Shown piece by piece: positions 1 to 11,107 of a stretch of DNA of 64,000 bases. Source of the stretch: Sapria himalayana (taxonomy: Eukaryota > Streptophyta > Magnoliopsida > Malpighiales > Rafflesiaceae); NCBI GenBank assembly GCA_029783825.1, contig JAREIK010001729.1:403012-467011 (forward strand), written 5' to 3'. Every line of letters starts with the position of its first letter. The first letter of the stretch is position 1. The position numbers and the translations under genes were made by a program. The notes under the pieces are model-generated. The model was not told the origin of the DNA, did not search any database, and saw nothing but the letters and a program-made list of their open reading frames with translations.

Positions 1-692
1 AGATAAAATAGGTTTTCAATATATTAGAATTAAAAAGATTAAAGATTAGGATTATTTAAGTTAGAAGACAAGGGGTCCATGGAATTTGAATTAAACTTCT
101 TTATTTTAATTTAAATAAATTTTGCTTGTGGAACTTGTTTTGCAGTCTTAAGCAGATCACAGGCAAAGGTCTTGAATGCATGAATCACCCCAGTCTTGAG
201 GTGGGACTAAAATGAAGCAGGCTAGATTAAACTGGTTATTCTGTGTATTTTTTTGTGGTTTGCTGTTGGTTTATTAGATATAGGTTTAGTAGTATCTTGG
301 AGTGGAGGATGCTACAATCAGCCAAAGGGGAAAAGAGTGCTAAAGAGGGTGTGAGGAGCTGTGTGTGTATTTGTTTGTGGAATTTTGATTGCAGAGTTGT
401 GTGTGTGTATATTTGTTTGTAATAATGAGTCGGTATTCTAGAAGTTTGTGTTATGCATCTTGAATGGATGTAGGTATGGGAGTCTATTATATTGGGAGTC
501 AGTTTGTGTAATGTGTCGATAGGGGAGTTGAAAATGGGTCTGTAATGGGTGTGGGGAGGGACATTTGTAGGAAGACTGTTTGGTTTCTCATGTTGCAGGT
601 CAGTGGAGCATCTAAAGCTATAGTAAAGCTTGCGAAGGATAAGGGTTTAGGCAGAGCCTGGCATGATTCGAAAGCATGCTGAACCACAGCTC

Positions 693-712
693 GGGGGGGG
701 GGGGGGGGGGGG
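693..712. repeat. poly(G) tract, 20 G
   Basis: An uninterrupted run of 20 G on the plus strand inside presumed LINE 3' UTR. Such runs are uncommon in AT-rich plant DNA and can form G-quadruplexes. They are also prone to length error in sequencing, so the exact count is uncertain. Confidence 0.9.
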
Positions 713-978
713 TTGGTGAGAACTAGCTCATTGATAATATAGGCTTGATCAAGGATGGAAGGGAAATGATCCACCAAGGTGGCTAGAATTTCAATTAGAG
801 CCTAAGGCCAGACTAGTTATGATACGGTAGGGGATCCAAGGTCATAAAAAAGATTACTATTGAATTGCAAAAAATTTATATTTAAATAAGTGCTACAATT
901 TCGGTTTTTTTAATTGTAGATTAAGGAGTATGCAAGGTGTAAGAGGGTTAAGGGTAGTATTAGTTTGTAACAATATTT

Positions 979-996
979 CTCCGCCAAAAGAGAGGG
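979..996 (+). promoter_or_regulatory. conserved LINE 3'-terminal motif
   Basis: CTCCGCCAAAAGAGAGGG. It recurs near 8691, 24876, 26992, 34621 and 56011, always shortly before the A tail. TCTC and GAGA can pair around the CGCCAAAA loop. It is a candidate 3' recognition element for the LINE reverse transcriptase; that role is inferred from position and conservation. Confidence 0.6.
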
Positions 997-1028
997 TCAT
1001 AATAATAAAAAACACTTTCTAAAAAAAA

Positions 1029-1701
1029 AGAAGAATGAGAAGAATAAAAAAGACTAGGAAGATTAAGAAAAATAAGAAGAATAATAACAAAAACAAGAAT
1101 AAGAAGAATAAGAAGAATAACAAGATTAATAAGAATAAGAATAATAAGAAGAATAAAAAGAATAAGAATAATGAGAAGAATAAGAACAATTAGAAGAATA
1201 AGAAGAATAAAAAGAATAAGAATAATAAGAAGAATAAGAAAAATAAAAGAATAAGAAAAATAAGAAAAATAAGAAAAATAAGAAGAATTAGAAGAATAAG
1301 AATAATAAAAAGAATTAGAAGAATGAGAAGTATAAGAAGAATAAGAAGATGAAGAATAATAATAATAATAATAATAATAATGAGAAGAATATAGAAGCAT
1401 AAGAAGAATAAGAAGAATAAAAAAACTAAGAAGAATATGAAGAATAAGATGAATAAAAAGAATGAGAAGAATAAAGAAGACTAAGAAGATTAACAAAAAT
1501 AAGAAGAATAAGAAGAAAATAAACAATAACAAGAATAAAAAGAATAAAAGGAATAACAAGATTAATAAGAATGAGAATAATAAGAATAATAAAAAGAATA
1601 AGGATAAAAATAATATGAATAATAAAAAGAATAAGAACAATTAGAAAATAAGAAGAATAAGATGAATAAGATGAAAAAAAGAAAAAGAAGAATACTAAGA
1701 A
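1029..1701 (+). repeat. (AAGAAT)n-type hexanucleotide array, left half
   Basis: An imperfect array built from AAG and AAT triplets, including a perfect ATA/AAT run near 1358-1381. Its right end (1682-1701, containing GAAGAATACTAAGAA) is repeated at 24922-24941 on the far side of LINE-B, so this array and the one at 24922-26553 were one array. Asn/Lys frames (plus) and Leu/Ile/Phe/Tyr/Ser frames (minus) here are repeat artefacts. Confidence 0.95.
1682..1701 (+). repeat. target-site duplication of LINE-B, 5' copy
   Basis: The 20 bases match 24922-24941 exactly; the core GAAGAATACTAAGAA contains the off-consensus ACT triplet, so the match is better than array background. It is a typical length for target-primed reverse transcription, and its first bases merge with the A tail at the 3' side. 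Confidence 0.75.
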
Positions 1702-1738
1702 TGTCAAATAAGAATTTCTGAAAACTTCCAGCTCCAAG

Positions 1739-1755
1739 AACTAGAGAGAGAAAGT
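1739..1755 (+). promoter_or_regulatory. LINE-B 5' leader GA-rich motif
   Basis: AACTAGAGAGAGAAAGT in the 5' leader. Close relatives occur at 1844-1859 and 1866-1882 (LINE-A) and at 58481-58497 and 58502-58517 (LINE-E). Plant BPC factors bind GA-repeat DNA, so a promoter role is possible but only inferred. Confidence 0.4.
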
Positions 1756-1772
1756 GGGAATTTTACATAGAG

Positions 1773-1790
1773 AAAGCTTCAATTTGTGGA
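1773..1790 (+). repeat. target-site duplication of LINE-A, 5' copy
   Basis: AAAGCTTCAATTTGTGGA is repeated at 8740-8757, directly after the LINE-A A tail. This is unique-looking sequence, not microsatellite, so the duplication is strong evidence that LINE-A landed in the leader of LINE-B. Confidence 0.9.
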
Positions 1791-1843
1791 GCACTTGCCA
1801 ATTCATAAAATTAAAGCTGAAAATTTTTGGAAACGCTATCAAC

Positions 1844-1882
1844 TTTAGAGAGAGAAAATCTCAATTTCTAGAGAGAGAAAAT
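1844..1882 (+). promoter_or_regulatory. LINE-A 5' UTR paired TAGAGAGAGAAAA motifs
   Basis: Two copies, at 1844-1859 and 1866-1882, lie just upstream of the ORF1 start at 1922. LINE-E has a similar pair, while LINE-C has only a weak GAAGAGAGAAA relic. It is a candidate internal promoter element of this LINE family; function is inferred. Confidence 0.4.
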
Positions 1883-1921
1883 CACCATTTCTGCTCAAAT
1901 CAAGCACCATTCAAGTGGAAA

Positions 1922-3331
1922 ATGAAGCAAAGGGACTTATTATCAAATAAAAAGTCCTTTGCTTCAATATTGAAGGAACCCACACCTCCTCTTCCTTCGT
2001 TCGAAAAAATAAATAAAAACTCTGTAGTTATCTTCTCCACGGAAGAGATACAGAGGCTCATAGAGCCATTTGAACACACGCTTATTGGGAAATTCTCACA
2101 TGGCAGACCGCGAGCACAAGAACTACATGCATTTATTTCTTTGTTGAAGTTTAAGGGGATGGTGAAGTTCGTGGATTTTGACGCGAAACACGTTATCTTG
2201 TAGTGCTACATGGAGGATGATTTTCAAAGGTTATGGCTAAGAAGACTATAGCAGGTAAACGGTTTTCCTATGCGTATTTTGAAGTGGACGTAAAACTTCA
2301 ATCCACAGGAAGAACCTCCCATTGCCCCGGTATGGTTTTCTCTCCCCAATCTACCATTGTTTCTATATAGTAAGCATGCATTGTATGTGATTTCTTCTTG
2401 CTTGGGGAAGCCGATGCTTCAGGATGAGGCAACAGCCTCTATGACTAGGACAAACAATGCCTGAGTATGTGTGGAGTGAAATTTGCTTACACGACCACCC
2501 ACAAAAATATGCATATGCAGTGGAGAAGGTGAATTGAGAGAGGGGTTCTGGCAAACTGTAATACCCGAGAACCTAGCATTTTACTACCTAGCATGTAAAA
2601 GGCTAGGACATGATATGGGTGAGTGCAGGCTGGAGGTAGAAGAGAAGGGGCAGGAGGGTAGAGGAAGAAAGAGATGGATTAGGAAGGAAGAAGGAAAACA
2701 GAAGGATAGTTATAAAGAGAAGCAGGAGGGAGGATAATTGCACACGACTTTTGTAATAGAGGAAGTCCAAGATAGGAGTAATGAGGAGAGAAAATCAATA
2801 GAAAAGGGAGGAAGTAACAGAAATATAGGAGCAGAATAAGATGTAGGAAAATAGGGGGGAGAGGAGAGTGAAAAAGATGAAGGTTGGGTGGAAGTAAAAA
2901 GAAAAAGAAAAGGGGGAAAAAGGTTTAAATCAAGGAGGGTTTTAAAGGAGAACACGAAGGATCTCAGCTAGATGGATGAGGATCTTCTGGACTTTCCAGA
3001 AGAAGACTCGGATGTGTACAGCTACCCTCCACTAGGAAGGGAAGAAGGGAATAGGGAGGGAGAAATTAGTAAGTTAAAAGATGATTTAGAAATGTATAAA
3101 GAAGATATGGAAAAGCTCATGAGGGTTCAAGCCATGGAAGCCATAAAACAAATGGCTATGCAACTAGGACAGCAGGTAGGATATAAAAAAATTATGCAAA
3201 TTACTCCTAACGTATACAAGTCCACAAGGAATAGAAAGAAACATCTAAATAATACGTACGAGTCTAAGTGTACAACAAGAGCTCAAGCAAAGTCAAGATT
3301 CAATGGATATATGTCTTTATTGGAACATTAG
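1922..3331 (+). pseudogene. LINE-A ORF1 (DUF4283-like plus zinc knuckle), degenerate
   Basis: The start at 1922 (MKQRDLLSNKKSFAS) aligns with the LINE-C start MEKTDLLLNNMSFAS. A single reading frame can be followed to the end, broken by in-frame stops, the first at 2201. Blocks shared with LINE-C include GKFSHGRPRA, VKFVDFDAKHV, ISSCLGKPML and EGFWQTVIPE. The zinc knuckle near 2583-2625 reads YYLACKRLGHDMGEC, so the first cysteine is lost. The C-terminal block MDEDLLDFPEEDS to KCTTRAQAKSRFNG is kept. The family's terminal TAG has become TAT, so the frame overruns into ORF2. Known LINE ORF1 proteins bind the element RNA; this copy cannot encode one. Confidence 0.85.
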
Positions 3332-6300
3332 GGGGGTGGCAAATAACCCTTCAATAAATAGATTAAAACTATTAATAAAAGCTCATAAAATACCCCTAGT
3401 AATTATAGCAGAACCAATGGTTCAGAAAGAACAATTAACAAAGTATAGTGAATTATTAGGAGTTAATAATGCATATGCTAACACAAATATAAGCTTTGGA
3501 TTATGTGGCATAACTATATAAATATTGTAATAATAAAAGACACAGATCAAGTAGTTCACTTTAAAACAAATCAAGATTCAGATGCAATAATCTCAGTAGT
3601 TTTTGCTAAAAATGCTAAAAAAGATAGATTTGAATTATGGAAAGAGATGCAAGAAATAGCTAAAAAAGATACACCATGAATTATAGGAAAAGATTTTAAT
3701 ATAATTAGAAGTGAGAAGGAAAAGAGAGGAGGAAAAACTCCAGATAAAGTTGCTATAACACAATTTAATAATACAATTGTGAATGCTAATCTTATGGAAG
3801 TAGATTTTACAGGATCAAGATATACTTGGTGCAATAACTAGCAAAAAAGAGGAGCAATCTGGGCAAGATTAGATAGAGTCCTGTGTAATGCAAAGTGGAT
3901 AGCCTCTCAAGGAGCCACATGGCTAAGACACTTAAACAGGACCTGTTCAGATCATAGCCCTTTGCTCATAACAAGCCATAAGAATTAGTGCATGATAAGT
4001 AGTTTTAAATTTCAAAATATGTGGGCAAAGCACACAAAATTTGAAAGTGTGGTGAAAGAGTCCTAGACAGAGTCAGCAATAGGAAAGCCTATGCAGGCTC
4101 TATCATTTAAGTTACATAGATTAAAAATAGCTTTAAAATCATGGAATAAAGAGGTTTTTGTAAACATAAACCAAAAAATAAAGGAGATGGAGGAGGAAGT
4201 GGAAAAATTAGAATTAGGATATGAGAATACTCAAAATGAAGATATCAAAATAGAACTAAGTAAAGCTATAGGCAAACTGAGACTAAGATTACATATGGAA
4301 GAAATTTTTTGGAAACAGTGAGCAAAGATTAAATGACTTAAAGATGGAGATAAAAATACAAAATTTTTTTAAAATGTGAGTAAAATTAAAGCTAACAAAA
4401 ACAAAATAAAAGGTATACAAAACAAATAAGGAACTTGGGAAGAGAATGAAGAGAAAATTGGAACCCTCTTTGAGGATTTCTTTAAATATCATTTATGCGA
4501 CAGAGGGAAACATGAAAGGGATTCTTTAATGAAATAAATTAAAGCTACTATTACTAACAAACAAAACAATAAATGGTCTTGATAAGGACAGTGCATCAGG
4601 TCCTGATGGCTGGAATAATTATTTTTTCCAGGTCAGTTGGCATCTAATTAAAAATGATCTCATTATTGTAGTTGCAAGTTTCTTTGTAGGTGCGAACATA
4701 CCCAAGGCATGGGTGAAATCATTTATTGTATTAATTCCAAAGAAGGAATCACCACATAAATGCGAGGATTTTAGGCCTATCAGTCTATGTAATGCTCTCT
4801 ATAAAATTCTAGCTAAAATATTACAAAATAGGTTAAGTGATATATTACCACATATAATATCTCAAGAACAAATAAGTTTTGTTAATAATAGGCTACTGAT
4901 TGAAAATCTAAAACTTGCATCAAAAATGATGAAGGAATTAGATATAAAAACAAGAGGGAAAAATTTAGTAGTAAAATTGGATTTGTCCAAAGCTTTCTAC
5001 ATGGTAGAATGGGACACACTCTACTTTGTTATGAGGAAATTTGGGTTCTCTAAAATATGCATAGATCTATTATATAGATGCATATCCAGTGCATGGGTAA
5101 AAGTTATTGTAAATGAAAAGATAGGAGAGGAATTTAAGACAAAAAGAAGTTTAAGACAAGGAGACCCGTTGTCTCCTTTATTATTTGATATTTATTTAGA
5201 ATTACTGATTTGTAATTTAAATAAAAGAATGGCGATAGGGAAGATTATTCCATTCAGGCAACTTAATAATACTCCGAGAATAGGTTGTTTAGCTTATGCA
5301 GATGACCTTATAATATTCACTAATGCAAGCAGAAAATCACCGAGGAATTTAATGGAGCTTTTACAAGAATTAGAGATAGAAACGAGGCTAATGGTAAATA
5401 AAAAAAATGTCAGTTTTTGTTAGCAACAAAAACTACAGAAAAAATTGCAAGCAAGATAAAAAGTATCACAGGTTTCATTCAAAATAAAGGGGCGTTAGTG
5501 TACTTAGGCTGCCCGATATATGAGGGTAGATTAAAAGAGAAGTATTTAACAATACTTAAAGATAAAATGAGAAAGAAAATAGTAGGCTGGAAGAAGAATT
5601 TATTGGGATTTGGAGGAAGGATCACGTTAATTACACATGTACTGCATAGTACGTTAGTACATATTTTGTCAGTCATTCTCCCTCCTAAGAAATTTGTTAG
5701 AAAATTAGAAATGGAGATGGCTAACTTTTTATGGGGTAAAAAAGATGGGAGGCTAAAGCTTCATTGGAAGAACTGGGAAGATATTTGTCAACTAAAAGAT
5801 GAAATAGGTTTGGGCATTTCTAGTCTTTAAGACATAGCAACAGCATGGGGCTGTTAAGGCTGCTGGAGACTAAAAGAAAGTGAGAGTCTATGGGAAAAGT
5901 ATATGAGAGCTAAATATGAAGGGGAAAAAGTCAAGAGCTTGAAGAATACCTCGAAGAATTGGAAAGCAATGGGAAAATAGAAAGAATTAGTGGATTCACA
6001 CTCAATAATGAAAAAGAGTGACTAGGGGCGGACACTGAATCCACAAGGTAATTTTACTCTAAAATCGTCAAAAGAATTAGTTAGAAGAAAAAAACCAGTA
6101 CAAACAATTTTTAAATGGGCATGGAAGGTAGATATTTGGCAAAAAATGTGCTTGCTTGCATGGAAAGCTCTTGTCAATGCCTTACCACTTGATAATAACA
6201 TTCAAAGAAAAGGTATAACAATGGCTTCTAGATATGACTGCTACTTTGATGCAGAAGAATCTATTGATCAATTATTCTCGTAAGGGAAAATAGCAGTGGA

Positions 6301-7165
6301 TGTATGGAATGAGCTAGAAGAAATAAATCGGATTAGATTTAAAAAAGAAGGGCTAATAGAAAGAATTAAAAAATGGTAAAGAGAAAATTCACAAAGCCCA
6401 ATTTGAAACTGGCTAACCCAAAATCTCTCACATGTAGTTATCTGGAGCATATGGAAAGGCCGAAACAAAAGCAGATATGAGGGAATAGGTATGAATTATA
6501 TTGAAATAGTAAAAGATATTAGAAAGGAAATAAGTAATATATCTTGTTCAAAGCCTATTAAAGTTGAGAATTGAGGTAAAAATAGAGTAGTAAGAGACAC
6601 ATGGTCACTTGCCACTAACAAAATTAAGACTTATAGAGTAAGAAGTATAAAATGGAAGAAGCCCCCTGGGGACAAGTTATCTCTTAATACTGATGGAAGT
6701 TTTAACAGGGATATAGGGGCAGCAGGAGGAGGAGGAGTAATAAGAGATTTTTAAGGAATGATTATAAAAGCATTTACTATATTTGGTAGAGCTTGTTCAA
6801 CCCTTCACTCGGAAATCAATGCTTTGAAGAAAGGGCTATATGTCTGTAATGACATGAGATTTAAAAATTTGCTAATTCAGGTTGACCCTAAGTTGATATT
6901 GGATTTGGTTTTTAAAAGAATAACATTATGGAAGTTTGAAGAGGAGATTGAGATAATAATAAATCTCATTAAAGATCTAAATGCAAATATTTCTCATATA
7001 TATATGGAGGCTAATGCACTAGCTGATGGTCTGGCTAGAATAGGAGCGGCCAAAGGAGAAAAATAATATGACGAGAAAACTATACCTAAAAAATTAAAAG
7101 GTTTAGCAACACTGGATAAGCTTGCATTCCCTTATCTAATAAAAAACAAGGTACTAGGAAAGTAG
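3303..7165 (+). pseudogene. LINE-A ORF2: endonuclease, reverse transcriptase, zinc finger, RNase H; degenerate
   Basis: Starts MDICLYWNIRGVANN, overlapping the ORF1 end as in LINE-C. Domains in order: EEP endonuclease (3303 to ~3975; IIAEP kept, GGDFN changed to GKDFN, SDHSPLL kept), coiled segment (~4091-4320), reverse transcriptase (~4713-5400) with LDLSKAF, RQGDPLSP and an intact YADD at 5295-5306, then the maturase-like/zinc-binding region and RNase H (~6680-7050) with LNTDGSF, HSEINAL, IQVDPK and EANALADGLAR. Several stops and at least two frame changes break it: the first block and RT share one frame, while the middle block and everything from ~5417 on lie in another. It originally encoded the nick, copy and RNA-removal activities of target-primed retrotransposition. 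Confidence 0.9.
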
Positions 7166-8742
7166 GCGGGAAACACTAATAAAGTAAACATTAAATTATT
7201 GTTATAAAGGTTATCTATTTAGTCTTAATATATAATTTGAAATTATGTGGCAAGGTGTTGTATAGTTGTCTGTGTAGGGGATGTTTTTTCGTAGGTAAAG
7301 AAAGATGCTCAAATAAAGCATAACGGTGATTGAAGCTTAAAGAAAGTGAGGGAATTTCTAATGCATTATCTGTTTTAATTTTCTGGATTTTAAGAAGGCA
7401 GGGGTAGAAAATATTCTGTAGGAGTCTGTAAACATTTAATTTGTCTACCAAGTGTCTGTGTTATTGCTGTTGGGTCTGTATTATAAGAGGTGATGAGGTG
7501 TAGGGGCCAAATGTGAAATATATATGGAGACATGTAAGCTACTATTCAGAAATGAGTAAAGTGGAATAACGCTGCTGCCCAGGAAAAGCATCAGATGGAG
7601 GCATTAAAGCTGCTGCCATGCTCAATAAAAAGAAGAGCAAATGATTTGAAAGAATGAAACAGAACGGAGGCATTAAAGATTTCGGGCAGAGATGAATAAC
7701 AATTCAACCAGGGGAAAAAGGAGTCACAACCGCTATAACTATCTTAATTTTCTTTCTGATTGAATGATGCAGGAATGAGTGCCCGAAATAGGAATCACGT
7801 ATAAAAGCTTGCAGAAAAGTGATAGAAGTTCGGTGGCAAAAGATACAGAGGCTGATTAGTGTTGGCTGCTGAGTGTTTGTCAAGTGTTTGGAGTGTGTAA
7901 AGGTAGGTCTAATTTTAACGAATCTGTTGAGTTAGAATGAAGTTTGTCATGTGATTGTAGTCTGTCTAGTGTTTACTGAGGTTGGTGTGTGCAGCAAAGG
8001 TCTACTGAGCTTGTTGAGCTAGGCAAGGAAAGGCAGTCTGTAAAGGTAGGTGAGGTAAGTGGTTAAGTTAAAATGAAGTTTGTCTAGTGTTTGTAGAAAT
8101 ATTAGAGTCAAATGTAAAGGTCTGCTAAGTCTGTTAAGTTTGGCAAGGGAGGGTGGTATGTAATTTGAGGTAGGTGAATAAAGGGTGGTCTGCTGGAAAA
8201 ATCAAACCCACGAAAAATGCAGTCGGTCCAGTGTACACACACAAGAGTACAATAATTAGAGTCAAATGCAGTCTGTTTGTAGAAATGTTAGAGTACAGTA
8301 AGAGGAGGTAAATATAGAGTCTGTCTAATTAGAGTCTCAAGGGGTGAAGAAAAAGCTTACACAAACACAAGAAAAGCTACAACAGGAGCTTAAGCTGTGA
8401 AAGATGTATGGTCAAAGGGAAGGCAAAGATGCAAAAGAAAAAGCAAAAAAGGGCTAGAAGAGATACCAAAAAAGATTGTCATTCCAATGATAATATGTCG
8501 GCATCAGCCTAAAAATAATAAGGCCACAGAAGCCTAGCACGAAAATCAACCCAACAAAAGTCTAGCACGAGAATAATGATAAAGAGAATGTTCTAAAAAT
8601 ATATTTAATATTACATAACCATTTTGTTTTATTTAGATAAGAAAGGGTGTAAAAGGGGAAAGGGTAGAAGTAGGTTGTAAAAATGGTATTCCTTCGCCAA
8701 AAGAGAGGGTTATATTAATAATAAAACAAATTTAAAAAAAAA
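7166..8742 (+). other. LINE-A 3' UTR with internal direct repeats and A tail
   Basis: Non-coding. An imperfect direct repeat of ~46 bases lies at 7995-8042 and 8117-8162 (period ~122; both contain AAGGTCT, GTTGAG/GTTAAG and GGCAAGG). The conserved terminal motif is at 8691-8712 in the form CCTTCGCCAAAAGAGAGGG, followed by A9. Confidence 0.75.
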
Positions 8743-8757
8743 GCTTCAATTTGTGGA
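8740..8757 (+). repeat. target-site duplication of LINE-A, 3' copy
   Basis: Matches 1773-1790. LINE-B sequence resumes immediately after it. Confidence 0.9.
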
Positions 8758-9328
8758 AGAAAGTTATGGGTTTGAACTAAAATTGGAAGAAATTGATTAT
8801 CTTGCACATAAAAATTTATTTTCCAACACATATCATTTATCTTCCCTGCCTAATAAACAAGCCTCGCGTAAAAATGGTGAGCTCATGATTTTATTCTCCC
8901 CAGAAGAAATTTAAAACCTCTCGAAAGTTTACATACTCGCGCTTATTGAGAAATTCTCTCATCGACATTCGTTCATAAATGAAATACGTAAATTCTTTTC
9001 CTCTCTAAAGCTCAAGGGCATGGTCAAGGTAGGTGCTATGGACAATAAGCATATGCTGCTACAATTTTTTATAGAGGAGGACCACCTTCACGTGTGGTTG
9101 AAGGAACACTAGAAAATATACGGGCTTCCTATGAGAACATTCAAATGGACGAAAAAATTTAATGTGAAGGAAGAAACCCACTCTCACCAGTATGGTTTCT
9201 TCTACCTAAACTACCTATTCACTTCTTTAATAAACTGTCTCTCTTCTTCATCTCAAAATTATTGAAAATCTTCTATTAATGGATGGAGCCACTGCCACTC
9301 TTACTAGACCAAGTGTGGCAAGAGTTTG
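8758..9328 (+). pseudogene. LINE-B ORF1, first part, interrupted by the LTR element
   Basis: Conceptual reading gives recognisable ORF1 blocks: ELMILFSPEEI, IEKFSHRHSF, LKLKGMVKVGAMDNKH, YGLPMRTFKWTKKF and, in a shifted frame, PVWFLLPKLPIHFFNKLSL. These match the DUF4283-like region of LINE-C ORF1. Stops occur within EEI*NLS and KEH*KIYG, and there is at least one frameshift near 9190. The segment ends exactly at the GTTTG target duplicate, and the frame resumes at 19526. It is the RNA-binding ORF1 of an L1-type LINE and is non-functional. Confidence 0.75.
9324..9328 (+). repeat. target-site duplication GTTTG, 5' copy
   Basis: GTTTG directly precedes the TG of the 5' LTR and recurs at 19521-19525 directly after the CA of the 3' LTR. 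Five bases is the usual TSD length for plant Ty3/gypsy integrases. Confidence 0.95.
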
Positions 9329-10990
9329 TGTAATGCCCCAAAAATACCCTAAAATTTTTTTTTATAATTTTATTATATATTCAGATATAAATTGAGTCAA
9401 ACATGGGTATTTCTGAAAATTGTTAAATGAATATTAATTGTTATTTGATAAGTGATTTAAAAGATTAAACCCGAAAATTTACCCAAGTGTCAAGGGCAAA
9501 AATGGAAACTTATAAAATCAGGACCTAAATGTCATTTGTGAATATGAGAAAATTTGAAGTGCAAATAGAAGGATGTATGTGCTATATAGCATTTTGGGGA
9601 TAACTTAAATCCAAATGGGCTTTGTAGGCTAACCAAGGCCTTATATGAGAAGTGATTTAAAGACCAAAATTTAGTCTAAAAGCTCATTAGATCAAAAAAA
9701 CCGTGTTTGGGAGAGAAGAGAGGAGCAAAGAGAGGAAGCTAGGGTTTTGTAGAAGAAATCAAGAGATTTGTGCAAGAACTTACAAGGTTGTTCAAGGAGA
9801 AGGCTAGGCCAAGGGTTTCCAAGTGATTCAAGGTATGTGAATAAACTCTATAATTTATTTTTTATGATGTTTGAGTACGAAAAACCCTAAATCATCCGTG
9901 GGATTTGCTTGTGATTGGTTTAGGATGATATTAGGATGTTATTAAGAGTGATTGACATGATTAATTTTGAATTTAGAGTGTTTTGAAGAAAATCATGAAG
10001 AGGGAATTTATGGTATTTCAAATGAGATGCTGTCAAAATTTCAAAAACCCATGTTTTTGTTTTGGCCATAACTTAGTCATTTCTTATCCTAATTGAGTGA
10101 TTCAAATTTCTAGGTAAACTAGACTTCTAGGAAAATAATTTACTTGAAATAATGGTACACACATTATAATCCCAAAGTGTCCATAAATTCTTTGAAAGTG
10201 GAGCAATGTGCAAGAAAGAAAAAAAATCTACTTCTGTTTTGAAAATTAGAGTAGTCTGAATATAAAATTCCATAACTTGAGTTTTTTGGATCCAAATTGG
10301 ATGATTCCAATTGGAGGAGAAACCTTAGAACAATATCTTCAAATGAGTAGAAGGGACCATTACCAATTTATGATGTTAAGATCCGTGAAATTGAGAAAAA
10401 CAGTTGGTAACCGAGTAAATTGGGCATACCCACCAGTTTGGCATAAAAATGCCATAACTTGTATTTGGGTGATCCAAAGTAGATGATTCAAATTCATACT
10501 ACAAATAGACTAGTAGAGATATAATTTTCGTGAAGGATATATGAGCTAAATATGACTAGATTAATCCAAAAAAAAATTTGGCAAGTGAAGGTGTATTGGG
10601 TAGACAACCCTAACCAAAAATCCTATAATGCACAAATGATTTTTCTTTGGTTATTTGTTGATTGTGAAATATGTGCGATGGATTAGGGATTAACGGGGAG
10701 GAAAGTCCAAGTTGAGGTCGAGATTTCTAGAATGGGAATTAAAGGATGACAATCTTTTTGGGTTTGTTCTATCTACTTCCATTCCTTGTTTCAAGTTTTT
10801 GAATGTTTGTTCTACCTTTTCTTATTCTCATTTCAATATTTAAAATACTTGTTCTAAATGAATAAGAAAGACATATTGAATGGTTTTAAATGATTTAAAG
10901 AAATTGATTGTAAAATGTTTGCATATGAAAATTTCATGACTATTAAAAGTGAACTATTTATACAAATGTACAAATTGTATTGTACTTTGC

Positions 10991-10998
10991 TATAAAAG
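10991..10998 (+). promoter_or_regulatory. candidate TATA box in the 5' LTR
   Basis: TATAAAAG lies mid-LTR, upstream of three GC-rich hairpins. The 3' LTR has a different sequence at this point (GGATATATTTG near 18463), so this box may not be ancestral. Confidence 0.35.
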
Positions 10999-11107
10999 AT
11001 TTGAATGCCCTTAATAGAATATTAACTGTTTGGTTCGTATTAAGGATAGATTGGTATACCAATAGGAGTCAAAATAGCAGTATTGCGAATGATTTTATTG
11101 GTATGTC

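Larger units (their letters stand above)
1..1028 (+). mobile_element. 3' end of a LINE, probably 3' UTR only
   Basis: No coding potential is visible. The last ~60 bases carry the terminal signature shared by the LINEs in this window (CTCCGCCAAAAGAGAGGG at 979-996, then an AATAAAA-rich stretch and an A9 run), followed at once by the hexanucleotide array. That makes the right end a LINE 3' terminus on the plus strand. Assigning the whole stretch back to position 1 to the same 3' UTR is inference: the TG-rich text at 360-420 and the G run at 693-712 have no clear counterpart in the other copies. The proline-rich reading frame on the minus strand here only reflects the G run. Confidence 0.6.
1791..8742 (+). 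mobile_element. LINE-A: near full-length L1-type LINE nested in LINE-B
   Basis: It has a 5' UTR (1791-1921) with two GA-rich motifs, ORF1, ORF2 and a long 3' UTR, and ends in an A9 run (8734-8742) that merges with the TSD. Its length of about 6.95 kb is close to LINE-C (6.74 kb), so it looks complete end to end. Both ORFs contain many stops, so it is dead. It lies in the same orientation as its host LINE-B. Confidence 0.9.

Noticed and set aside
499..777. 92-residue minus-strand frame with a proline run
   Set aside because: The proline run is the G20 tract read backwards, and no homology is recognisable.
8733..8760. Head-to-tail tandem LINE array (LINE-A followed by LINE-B)
   Set aside because: The first bases after the LINE-A tail duplicate 1773-1790, so LINE-B is the interrupted host and not a downstream tandem copy.
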